The translations under genes and the position numbers were made by a program. A stretch of DNA of 7,679 nucleotides, from the NCBI GenBank assembly GCA_027064565.1, contig JAMOPK010000341.1, positions 1 to 7,679 on the forward strand, read 5' to 3'. Origin of the DNA: Caldifarciminota bacterium (GTDB lineage: Bacteria > Hydrothermota > Hydrothermia > B15-G9). Of the stretch, positions 1 through 5,693 are shown one piece after another. How positions within the stretch are numbered: position 1 is the first letter of the stretch; every line of letters begins with the position of its first letter. The notes under the pieces are model-generated. The model had not been told where the DNA came from. It ran no database searches and saw nothing but the letters and a program-made list of their open reading frames with translations.

Positions 1-419
1 TTGCTTTTATCCCTGATTTCGAATTCTTTTTTGTTCTTCACTATGAGGTGATAAACACCAACGGATGCGCTATCTGAACACCACGCCGTGTCTTTCGCAA
101 ACTGCTTGGGGAATTTTATGTTTATCCCTAACTTTTTGACCACTCTTTCGGACACTGTGCGGGATTTTATGATCTCAATCTGACTCTGAACAGGATCGAG
201 AACCATCCCAACACCAGCTTCCGGAGTCAACACGGAGACCGGGGGAGTGGCTATCGACAATCGCACCATAGCGTGAGCCTCATAAACCGGCCTGCTCAGA
301 AGGCTGTATAGAATGGCGACTATAACCATCAAAGAGGTTACCCCGATTATGAGGTATCGGTGTCTGTGTAGCACTCCCACTATATCCATTAAACTGAGTT
401 CTTCTTCCCGCATAGGCAT
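1..419 (-). CDS. Wzz/GumC-like polysaccharide co-polymerase (chain-length determinant), N-terminal part
   Basis: The 139 codons in the window are open to the left edge, so the 3' end is missing. The start ATG is at 419-417, behind AGGGGTGAT (423-431), a close match to the 16S tail. It lies 14 nt after the stop of the dehydrogenase gene. What is seen: an acidic N-terminus (MPMREEELS), a membrane segment at about residues 21-41 (starting RYLIIGV), then PVYEAHAMVRLS and, at about 77-98, the stretch VQSQIEIIKSRTVSERVV. This order (short cytoplasmic tail, TM1, PxYEA, then QIEIIKSR) is typical of the Wzz N-terminal domain of inner-membrane polysaccharide co-polymerases, which set chain length together with a Wzy polymerase or Wza exporter. 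The missing part should hold the periplasmic coiled coil and TM2. Whether a tyrosine-kinase domain is fused cannot be seen. The family is clear; the exact subclass (Wzz, Wzc or GumC) is not. Confidence 0.85.
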   Translation of the reverse strand, partial: MPMREEELSLMDIVGVLHRHRYLIIGVTSLMVIVAILYSLLSRPVYEAHAMVRLSIATPPVSVLTPEAGVGMVLDPVQSQIEIIKSRTVSERVVKKLGINIKFPKQFAKDTAWCSDSASVGVYHLIVKNKKEFEIRDKS

Positions 420-422
420 TGT

Positions 423-431
423 ATCACCCCT
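423..431 (-). promoter_or_regulatory. Ribosome binding site of the Wzz-like gene
   Basis: Read on the minus strand this is AGGGGTGAT, with its G-run 7 nt before the ATG at 419. It sits in the 14-nt gap after the dehydrogenase stop. It fixes the start of a gene whose 3' end is outside the window. Confidence 0.7.
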
Positions 432-433
432 GT

Positions 434-1759
434 TTAAAGTTTCACTACTTTTTGATTTTTGATATCTTCAGGGACATCCTTTGTAGCGTTTTTGGTATCA
501 ATTATTAGTTTTGCATTTTCAACCAACCATCTGTAATCGTAATCCGAGTGATCGGTAGCGATCACCACACAATCAACCGAGTTAAGCAGTTCTCCTGTGA
601 GATCCACCGATTTGCGTTGCTTGCCGTTAAAGTTCAATTCCGGAACGTATGGGTCGTTATAAATCACTTCTGCCCCCTTTTCTTCCAGAAGTTTTATTAT
701 GTCCAGGGCGGGGGATTCGCGCGTATCATCAATGTCTTTCTTATAGGCGACACCCAGCACCAGAATTTTAGAACCTTTTATGCTTTTCTCAAATTCATTA
801 AGTGCATCTGCCACTCTTTGAACCACATAGCGCGGCATATTAGTGTTTATCTCCGAAGCCAACTCTATGAATCTTGCATTGTAGTTGAGGGTTTTGAGTT
901 TCCACGAAAGATAGTGGGGATCGATAGGAATGCAATGCCCGCCGATACCTGGACCGGGGTAAAACGGCATGAAACCGAAAGGTTTAGTCGATGCGGCTTC
1001 GATAACTTCCCAGATATCTATGCCAAGAATGTTCGACATTATGGCGAATTCGTTTACAAGCGCTATGTTGACACTGCGGAAGGTATTTTCCAGCAGCTTC
1101 GTCATTTCTGCCGCCTTGGCCGAAGAAACAGGGATCACCTTATCTATCACATGGGAATAAAGATATGACACGATTTCAGTTGAAGCGGGATCAACTCCAC
1201 CGACAACTTTGGGAGTGTTTTTCACCTGATACTTTTTGTTGCCGGGATCGATCCGCTCAGGAGAAAATGCAAGATAGATGTCTTTGCCAACCTTCAACCC
1301 GCTCGATTCGAGAATGGGTTTGACAAACTCATCGGTGGTTCCCGGATAGGTAGTGCTTTCAAGCGATATAACATGACCGGGTCTTAGATACCGCGCTACA
1401 CTCTGGGCCGCACTCTGAATGTATCTCATATCCGGATCTTTGGTCTTCGAGAGCGGTGTTGGCACACAGATAATTATGCCGTCCACGCTTCTTATCTCCG
1501 AAAAGTCAGTTGTGGCACGAAGCTTTCCATCTTCAACAAGCTTAGCAACGTCCTCGGTCGGGACATCAGGGATATAAGAAATCCCTCTGTTGATTGAATC
1601 CGTCTTATTGCCATCCACATCTATACCGACAACCGGAAACCCGGCCTTTGCAAATTCCACCGCAAGTGGAAGACCCACATAACCAAGCCCTACTACCGCG
1701 ACTTTAAATTCTCCAGAATCTATTTTGGCTTTTATATTATCGATTGTTGTTTTGACCAT
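434..1759 (-). CDS. wbpA: UDP-N-acetyl-hexosamine 6-dehydrogenase (WbpA/TviB-type nucleotide sugar dehydrogenase)
   Basis: This 441-residue protein belongs to the UDP-glucose/GDP-mannose dehydrogenase family. These cytoplasmic NAD-dependent enzymes oxidise C6 of a UDP-sugar twice to give a uronic acid. Visible motifs: Rossmann GLGYVG (24-29), ESTTYPGT (134-141), FSPERIDPGN (165-174), catalytic Lys in TKLLEN (Lys221), GIGGHCIPIDP with nucleophile Cys276 and Asp280, and a second nucleotide-binding domain from about 328 with GVAYKKDIDDTRESPAL (336-352). From memory of the family, GGHCIPIDP is the form in WbpA/TviB enzymes acting on UDP-GlcNAc or its epimers, whereas UDP-glucose dehydrogenase has GGSCFPKD. 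Length is normal and no key residue is missing. The frame is open up to 1852, but the ATG at 1759 is chosen because GGGAGGT precedes it and the longer form would overlap the export gene by 85 nt. UDP-GlcNAc or UDP-ManNAc (from WecB at 4445-5548) could be the substrate. The gene symbol is by similarity only. Confidence 0.88.
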   Translation of the reverse strand: MVKTTIDNIKAKIDSGEFKVAVVGLGYVGLPLAVEFAKAGFPVVGIDVDGNKTDSINRGISYIPDVPTEDVAKLVEDGKLRATTDFSEIRSVDGIIICVPTPLSKTKDPDMRYIQSAAQSVARYLRPGHVISLESTTYPGTTDEFVKPILESSGLKVGKDIYLAFSPERIDPGNKKYQVKNTPKVVGGVDPASTEIVSYLYSHVIDKVIPVSSAKAAEMTKLLENTFRSVNIALVNEFAIMSNILGIDIWEVIEAASTKPFGFMPFYPGPGIGGHCIPIDPHYLSWKLKTLNYNARFIELASEINTNMPRYVVQRVADALNEFEKSIKGSKILVLGVAYKKDIDDTRESPALDIIKLLEEKGAEVIYNDPYVPELNFNGKQRKSVDLTGELLNSVDCVVIATDHSDYDYRWLVENAKLIIDTKNATKDVPEDIKNQKVVKL

Positions 1760-1767
1760 TGTTTTTT

Positions 1768-2403
1768 TCAACCTCCCTTTACTGCTTGATAAATTGACCA
1801 CAATAGGCCTATCGTAGCTACAACATAATAAATTTCCATCAGGCTTGGCCAAAACTTTTTAGGTATGATAATTATATCCCCTGATTTTAACCCCATCTCT
1901 TTAACGGTTTTCCCTTCATTTAATGCCTTTCCAATGTTGACAGTAATCGTTTCAGTTCCTCTCTGTATTTTCGCTCTTGACATGTCCGCTTTTGGCGTCG
2001 TGCCCTGAGCAAGGGCAATGACCTCAAATAGCCCGTCGGTTTCTTTGACAAGATACACCCCGGGTTTATTCACTTCTCCTATGATGGCCACTTTAAATAG
2101 AGGAATTATATCAAGCTGAGGATTGTTATAATATTTGCTATACGCTGCTGTTAGAATCGTATCGAGTTGTGCTGCAGTATATCCTTGAACAGTCATTGTT
2201 CCTATAAGGGGGAATTCAACAGTTCCATCAGCTCTAACATAAAAAGTGTCGGTCATCTCCGGGTGCCGCCACATCCTCACAAAGATAACATCTCCTGCCT
2301 TAAGCGTGGGGATTTTATCCTGCTCAATATCTTTCAGGTTAGTTTTGCCTCTGCCACCAAATATACTGATTGCAACCAGCAAAACATAAAAAGCATTCCA
2401 CAT
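1768..2403 (-). CDS. Minimal Wza-like polysaccharide export protein (Poly_export plus one SLBB domain)
   Basis: The protein has 211 residues, against roughly 380 for E. coli Wza. Order: a hydrophobic N-terminal stretch at about 4-16 (AFYVLLVAISIFG), which may be a signal peptide though its n-region has no Lys or Arg; a polysaccharide-export domain at about 34-99 (LKAGDVIFVRMW, then VRADGTVEFPLIG); one SLBB-type beta-grasp domain at about 103-150 (VAIIGEVNKPGVYLV); LKSGDIIIIPKK (172-183); and a C-terminal hydrophobic helix at about 186-206 rich in Tyr and Trp. Wza uses a C-terminal helix to cross the outer membrane, so a similar role is possible. There is no cysteine, hence no lipobox, unlike the lipoprotein Wza. 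The start at 2403 is chosen because AGGAG (2412-2416) is 8 nt upstream; an in-frame start at 2466 has no such site and would overlap the promoter. It is the first gene of the operon with the dehydrogenase and Wzz-like genes. Wza/KpsD/GumB-like naming is by family only. Confidence 0.85.
   Translation of the reverse strand: MWNAFYVLLVAISIFGGRGKTNLKDIEQDKIPTLKAGDVIFVRMWRHPEMTDTFYVRADGTVEFPLIGTMTVQGYTAAQLDTILTAAYSKYYNNPQLDIIPLFKVAIIGEVNKPGVYLVKETDGLFEVIALAQGTTPKADMSRAKIQRGTETITVNIGKALNEGKTVKEMGLKSGDIIIIPKKFWPSLMEIYYVVATIGLLWSIYQAVKGG
1771..1777 (-). promoter_or_regulatory. Ribosome binding site deciding the dehydrogenase start
   Basis: Read on the minus strand this is GGGAGGT, 11 nt before the ATG at 1759. 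It lies inside the last codons of the upstream export gene, a translationally close-coupled arrangement. No such site precedes the longer possible start at 1852. Confidence 0.7.
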
Positions 2404-2411
2404 ATTATCAA

Positions 2412-2416
2412 CTCCT
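2412..2416 (-). promoter_or_regulatory. Ribosome binding site deciding the export-protein start
   Basis: AGGAG on the minus strand, 8 nt before the ATG at 2403. It supports the 211-residue form over the in-frame upstream start at 2466. Confidence 0.65.
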
Positions 2417-2437
2417 GTGTCATAGCATAAGGCGAAT

Positions 2438-2466
2438 ATTTTAAACCTTGAAGGATACAGCTTCAA
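2438..2466 (-). promoter_or_regulatory. Putative sigma-70 promoter of the polysaccharide operon
   Basis: On the minus strand there is TTGAAG (2461-2466, 4 of 6 to TTGACA), a 17-bp spacer, and TAAAAT (2438-2443, 5 of 6 to TATAAT). Transcription would start near 2431, giving a leader of about 28 nt that includes the AGGAG site. Spacing and position fit well, but the call rests on sequence alone. Confidence 0.45.
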
Positions 2467-2504
2467 AAGTGCGAAGGCTATATGCCGTTTTGTTTGTGAT
2501 GGAA

Positions 2505-2582
2505 ATTTTTATTTCTCTGTGCCCTCTGTGTCTTCGTGTGAAAACGAAATAAAAATCACACAGGGACACGGTGAACAGAGAG
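2505..2582. repeat. Imperfect inverted repeat of CACAGAG-like units
   Basis: The left arm (about 2514-2540), read on the minus strand, begins CACACGAAGACACAGAGG. The right arm (2557-2582) reads CACACAGGGACACGGTGA on the plus strand. The arms are therefore imperfect inverted copies around an A-rich centre. A second, perfect 11-bp inverted pair uses ATTTTTATTTC (2505-2515) and its complement at 2546-2556, so two alternative foldings compete. Short CACAGAG-rich intergenic elements are, as I recall, scattered in many bacterial genomes. It lies upstream of the polysaccharide promoter and could be a dispersed palindromic element. Function unknown. Confidence 0.5.
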
Positions 2583-2775
2583 ATGGGACATAGAGTAAAG
2601 GATACCTCGTGTTAGATGACGAGGATTGATGAAGCGATGGCAACAGACGGAATGGCGGATCAGTTATACAAAGAGATTGGGACAGTCCTGCAGCTTATAA
2701 CTCTTTGATAATCTGAATGTTATGTTTGCCGCAACAAAGTAAAAGGTCTATAGCCGACCAAAATGTGAAAGAGTT
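2583..2775 (+). other. Gene-free stretch with a possible IS3 OrfA-type relic (copy A)
   Basis: No gene is supported in 2467-2842. Within it, the plus frame from ATG 2616 encodes about 30 residues before a stop and contains DQLYKEIG (2658-2681). That string resembles the leucine-zipper stretch (LYKxIGQLKxE) recalled from IS3-family OrfA proteins, but the resemblance stops there. GATCAGTTATACAAAGA (2658-2674) and GGTCTATAGCC (2745-2755) have near matches at 4388-4404 and 4407-4418, on the other side of deoA. An 8-bp inverted pair, AACTCTTT (2699-2706) and AAAGAGTT (2768-2775), also lies here. Likely a decayed mobile element or dispersed repeat; the IS3 link is weak. Confidence 0.3.
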
Positions 2776-2842
2776 GCAGCGCTATCACACTCTGTTGAGT
2801 ATAGAGATAGAGCAGTTTTCGTTTACAGTATAAGCGATTCTC

Positions 2843-4144
2843 TCACTCGATTACCTCGAAGATGAGAGGCTGAGGTTCTGGTTCAAAATTCCCTATCACA
2901 AATGAGTTTTTGAGGAGTTCAACGGCTCTATGCATGCGCTCCCGATCGTTCCCATGGACCTCAAACAACGGCTCTCCACGCCTCACGTGTGCTCCAACCT
3001 TTTTGAGAACCACGATTCCGACCTTGTGGTCAACCTGATCCTCGGCCTTTTCCCTGCCAGCTCCAAGCACAGCCGCCGCGAGTCCTATCTGGAGGGTATT
3101 AAACTTCTGCAAGATTCCATCCTCATGTGCCACTACAACATCGTTGTATTTTGTTTTTATGAAATCCGGGGCAAATATCGCATCCGGATCACCACCCTGA
3201 TTCCGCACCATCTCAACCCATTTCTCGTAAGCCTCGCCGCTGGCAAGTTTTTCTTCAAGCATGTTGAGGGCTGATTCGACAGAATCCGCGACGCCGGCAA
3301 CAAGCAGCATTCTTGCCCCCAACGCAAGGGTTAAGTCGCGGACATCCGCAGGCCCGGAGTTCTGGAGCACCTCCACTGATTCCAGCACTTCAACGGCGTT
3401 CCCGACCATTCTGCCAAGCGGCTGATCCATGTTGGTGAGCAGGGCGATCACTTTTCTACCCATCCCTTTTCCTATCTCGACCATTGTCCTCGCAAGCTGA
3501 GCGGCCTTTTCGTATTCCCTCATAAACGCGCCGCTCCCGGTTTTTACATCCAGCACAAGCCCATCAATGCCTTCCGCTAACTTTTTTGACATTATGCTCG
3601 AAGAGATCAGTGGTATCGACTCAACGGTGGCCGTCACGTCCCTCAATGCATACATTTTTTTGTCTGCAGGCACGATGTCCTCGGTCTGGCCGATTATGGC
3701 AACTCCCACATTGCGAATAGCATTGTGAAACTCTTCAGGCGTCAGGTCTGTGCGGAATCCCGGAATGGACTCAAGCTTGTCCAGCGTGCCGCCGGTGTGG
3801 CCCAGGGCGCGCCCCGAAATCATCGGGACCACTACACCGCAGGAAGCAACAAGGGGGGCAAGGGGGAGCGAAATCTTATCTCCTACGCCGCCGGTGGAAT
3901 GTTTGTCCACCTTTGGCACAGGGATGTCCGAAAAATCAAGCACGGTGCCGCTGTGCATCATGGCCTCGGTGAGAGTCGTAGTTTCCTCGAAGTCCATGGA
4001 CTGAAAATAGACTGCCATCAAAAAAGCCGCCATTTGATAATCAGGGATTTCTCCGCTAACGAAATTCTCAATAAAAAACTTTATTTCCTTGGCCGAAAGT
4101 TTCTCTCCATCCCTTTTTTTGCGAATTATATCAACTGCTCTCAT
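2843..4144 (-). CDS. deoA: Thymidine (pyrimidine-nucleoside) phosphorylase
   Basis: This 433-residue protein has the full length of the family. It reversibly cleaves thymidine (or other pyrimidine nucleosides) with phosphate to base plus (deoxy)ribose-1-phosphate, in cytoplasmic nucleoside salvage. Seen: phosphate-binding KHSTGGVGDK (81-90), the family signature SGRALGHTGGTLDKLE (110-125), ADKKMYALRD with Arg168, and SSSIMSKK with Ser183 and Lys187, which line up with the substrate-binding Arg/Ser/Lys known from E. coli DeoA and Bacillus PyNP. A C-terminal domain at about 350-433 carries VGIVVLKKVGAHVRRGEPL. Residue 108 is Met (VPMISGR) as in E. coli DeoA; as I recall, PyNPs that also use uridine have Lys there, which favours thymidine. 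The start ATG at 4144 follows AAGGAGGT (4151-4158) by 6 nt. No deo or nucleoside-transport partner is visible. It sits between polysaccharide genes, with repeat relics on both sides, suggesting rearrangement. No clear terminator follows it. Confidence 0.93.
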   Translation of the reverse strand: MRAVDIIRKKRDGEKLSAKEIKFFIENFVSGEIPDYQMAAFLMAVYFQSMDFEETTTLTEAMMHSGTVLDFSDIPVPKVDKHSTGGVGDKISLPLAPLVASCGVVVPMISGRALGHTGGTLDKLESIPGFRTDLTPEEFHNAIRNVGVAIIGQTEDIVPADKKMYALRDVTATVESIPLISSSIMSKKLAEGIDGLVLDVKTGSGAFMREYEKAAQLARTMVEIGKGMGRKVIALLTNMDQPLGRMVGNAVEVLESVEVLQNSGPADVRDLTLALGARMLLVAGVADSVESALNMLEEKLASGEAYEKWVEMVRNQGGDPDAIFAPDFIKTKYNDVVVAHEDGILQKFNTLQIGLAAAVLGAGREKAEDQVDHKVGIVVLKKVGAHVRRGEPLFEVHGNDRERMHRAVELLKNSFVIGNFEPEPQPLIFEVIE

Positions 4145-4187
4145 CGATTTACCTCCTTGCCTGTCGTTTAGCCGTTAATTAATCTTA

Positions 4188-4216
4188 ATGGTAATGAAGC
4201 TTTAATCCGATTGCAA
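4188..4216 (-). promoter_or_regulatory. Candidate promoter of deoA
   Basis: On the minus strand: TTGCAA (4211-4216, 4 of 6), a 17-bp spacer, and TACCAT (4188-4193, 4 of 6). Transcription would begin near 4181, leaving a leader of about 36 nt that includes the AAGGAGGT site. Matches are modest in an AT-rich stretch, so this is tentative. Confidence 0.28.
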
Positions 4217-4226
4217 AATTCAAGGG

Positions 4227-4298
4227 CTATTTGTTTGTGTTGGAGAATTTTTGAGAATGCCTCTTGGGTTCCGTCATAAAAACAATATTGTTTGGCAA
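4227..4298 (-). CDS. Small ORF of 23 codons with a strong Shine-Dalgarno
   Basis: On the minus strand AGGAGGTG (4305-4312) lies 6 nt before a TTG at 4298, followed by 23 codons and TAG. The peptide starts MPNNIVFMTEPKRHSQKF and is basic, with no membrane segment. I do not recognise it. Such a strong ribosome binding site in a gene-free stretch needs a reason: it could be a short leader peptide ahead of deoA, or the 5' stub of a lost gene. KRHSQKF resembles the first residues of some transposase OrfA proteins, and TTGGGACAGTC (4335-4345) lies about 37 nt upstream, where an insertion-sequence end would be. Both readings are inference. Confidence 0.3.
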   Translation of the reverse strand: MPNNIVFMTEPKRHSQKFSNTNK

Positions 4299-4321
4299 GA
4301 CGCTCACCTCCTAAAGCAGAA

Positions 4322-4342
4322 GGACAGCCGTATAGACTGTCC
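4322..4342 (-). terminator. Small hairpin downstream of wecB; weak terminator or insertion-element end
   Basis: GGACAG (4322-4327) and CTGTCC (4337-4342) form a perfect 6-bp stem with a 9-nt loop. It lies about 100 nt downstream of the wecB stop on the minus strand. It is followed by TTCTGCTTT, only a poor U-tract, so termination would be weak. The right arm is part of TTGGGACAGTC, which also occurs at 2677-2687 on the plus strand, so it may belong to a mobile-element end. Confidence 0.25.
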
Positions 4343-4349
4343 CAAAAGT

Positions 4350-4420
4350 GTCGAGCGATAAAAGGGAGACATAGAAACAGTGGGCATGATAAGTTATGCA
4401 AAGAATGGTCTATAAGCCCA
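4350..4420 (+). other. Degraded repeat related to the stretch left of deoA (copy B)
   Basis: GATAAGTTATGCAAAGA (4388-4404) matches 15 of 17 bases of 2658-2674. GGTCTATAAGCC (4407-4418) matches 2745-2755 with one inserted base. GACATAG (4368-4374) matches 2587-2593. Order and orientation are the same as in copy A, but about 68 nt are missing between the first two blocks, and in copy A that interval is bounded by CAAAG on each side. No coding sequence is supported here. Confidence 0.35.
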
Positions 4421-4444
4421 ACCCACGCCATAACGAAAAATCGA

Positions 4445-5548
4445 TTACAAAGCCTGAGCCCATTCCTCCAGAACACGGACGACTCTTTCAGCGGCATGGC
4501 CGTCCCAGAGCTCCGGCAGTTTTCCCGATTTCAATTTCCCTTCCAATATGCGTAAGGCCTCAGATTTTATCCTTTCGGGTGATGTGCCGACGAGTTGGTT
4601 TGTGCCTACTTCCACTGTCACCGGACGTTCGGTGTTCTCTCGAATTGTCAAACACTGGACTCCAAGCGCTGTGGTTTCCTCCTGAATCCCACCGGAATCC
4701 GTGAGGACAAGCCTTGCGTTCATTTCCAGAGCAAGAAAATCAATGTAAGACATAGGAGGCAGAAGCCTTATGCCGTAGGGAACTGGCAGCTGAAATTCCT
4801 CAATCCTCCTGCGGGTCCGCGGATGGACAGGGAAAACGACGGGGATGACTTCAGAGATTTCCATCAATGCGCCCCAGATTTCCCCGAATTTCTGTGGGTC
4901 ATCGACATTAGATGGCCGGTGCAAAGTCAGAAGTGCGTATTTTTGAGGCCGCAATCCGAGCCTTTCCATGACGTCGCTTCTGGCAGCTTTATCCCGATAA
5001 AGGAACAGCGTGTCGATCATGAGATTGCCCACAAAATGGATTTTGTCATTTGGGATGCCTTCGTTCTTCAGGTTCCTGATCCCGCTCGGTTCTGTGACAA
5101 AAAGCAAGTCTGACAGAACATCCGTGACCACCCTGTTGATCTCCTCAGGCATCCTCCTGTCGAAACTGCGGAGTCCTGCTTCGACATGAGCAACTGGCAC
5201 ATGCAGCTTCGAGGCGGCTATCGACGCAGCCATCGTCGAATTGACATCGCCGAAGACCACGACGAGATGGAATTTCTCGCCGAGCAAAACGTCTTCTATC
5301 CCTACCATTATTTTCGCAGTCTGACGCGCATGGGTGTCCGAGCCGACGTTCAGGTAGATGTCCGGCTCCGGAAGCTCCAGATCCTCGAAAAACGCCTTTG
5401 ACATCTCGTAATCGTAGTGCTGGCCGGTGTGCAGCAGAATCGGATCGAACCATCCAGTTTTGGCTTTGAGCGCTTTATACAGCGGCATTGCCTTCATGAA
5501 ATTTGGGCGTGCGCCGACAACAAGCAACACTTTTACTCGTGTATTCAT
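4445..5548 (-). CDS. wecB: UDP-N-acetylglucosamine 2-epimerase, non-hydrolysing
   Basis: A 367-residue cytoplasmic enzyme of the WecB/MnaA family with a GT-B fold, interconverting UDP-GlcNAc and UDP-ManNAc. Seen: N-terminal VGARPNFMK (11-19), TGQHYDYEMS (41-50), GDVNS (100-104) with Asp101, HVEAGLRS (121-128) with Glu123, RRMPEEINR (131-139), LHRPSNVD (209-216) with His210, SGGIQEE (285-291) and RENTERPVTVEVGTNQLVG (303-321). These correspond to the E. coli WecB catalytic and UDP-binding stretches, and length is normal. The ATG at 5548 is preferred because MNTRVKVLLVVGARPN begins right at the first beta strand. An in-frame GTG at 5569 would add seven unconvincing residues. Neither start has a Shine-Dalgarno, and TATAAT lies 9 nt before the ATG. 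With the dehydrogenase at 434-1759 it could supply UDP-ManNAcA. Confidence 0.93.
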   Translation of the reverse strand: MNTRVKVLLVVGARPNFMKAMPLYKALKAKTGWFDPILLHTGQHYDYEMSKAFFEDLELPEPDIYLNVGSDTHARQTAKIMVGIEDVLLGEKFHLVVVFGDVNSTMAASIAASKLHVPVAHVEAGLRSFDRRMPEEINRVVTDVLSDLLFVTEPSGIRNLKNEGIPNDKIHFVGNLMIDTLFLYRDKAARSDVMERLGLRPQKYALLTLHRPSNVDDPQKFGEIWGALMEISEVIPVVFPVHPRTRRRIEEFQLPVPYGIRLLPPMSYIDFLALEMNARLVLTDSGGIQEETTALGVQCLTIRENTERPVTVEVGTNQLVGTSPERIKSEALRILEGKLKSGKLPELWDGHAAERVVRVLEEWAQAL

Positions 5549-5557
5549 AGAGCAGCA

Positions 5558-5587
5558 ATTATAACGCACCTGTATTGTGCCGGGACA
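5558..5587 (-). promoter_or_regulatory. wecB promoter with perfect -10 box, apparently leaderless
   Basis: On the minus strand a perfect TATAAT lies at 5558-5563, ending 9 nt before the wecB ATG at 5548. The expected transcription start is near 5551, giving a leader of about 3 nt. The -35 side is poor: TGTCCC at 5582-5587 with an 18-bp spacer. There is no Shine-Dalgarno between the box and the ATG. Confidence 0.45.
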
Positions 5588-5604
5588 TTGTGACCCGCCT
5601 CCTG

Positions 5605-5628
5605 ACTGAACCAGAGAACCAGTTCAGT
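5605..5628. promoter_or_regulatory. Inverted repeat, possible operator upstream of wecB
   Basis: ACTGAAC (5605-5611) and GTTCAGT (5622-5628) are perfect 7-bp inverted copies separated by 10 bp. GAACCA also occurs twice in direct orientation (5608-5613 and 5616-5621). A half-site spacing of about 17 bp suits a dimeric regulator. It lies about 42 bp upstream of the wecB -10 box. No regulator is identified for it. Otherwise 5570-5693 shows nothing gene-like. Confidence 0.3.
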
Positions 5629-5693
5629 AGATACCCCCTATGTCTATTACATTGAAGCTTAACAATATAGATGGAGTAACACCGTATATTTAA

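Noticed and set aside
1760..1852. Longer start for the dehydrogenase at 1852
   Set aside because: It would overlap the export gene by 85 nt, the extra 31 residues are unlike the family's N-terminus, and GGGAGGT stands in front of the ATG at 1759.
2404..2466. Longer start for the export protein at 2466
   Set aside because: No ribosome binding site there. The extension covers the likely -10 and -35 boxes, and AGGAG precedes the ATG at 2403.
4396..4470. Plus-strand peptide VYKPNPR...TKPEP resembling an IS3 OrfB start
   Set aside because: The TKPEP part is the antisense of the wecB 3' end (coding to 4445), so the resemblance is mostly chance.
4168..4497. Minus-strand frame of 109 codons across the wecB 3' end
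   Set aside because: It starts inside wecB in another frame, has no ribosome binding site and shows no recognisable composition or motif.
5566..5582. GGCAC...TGC on the minus strand as a sigma-54 promoter of wecB
   Set aside because: The gap between the GG and GC elements is 2 nt too long for the -24/-12 consensus, and a perfect TATAAT overlaps the spot.
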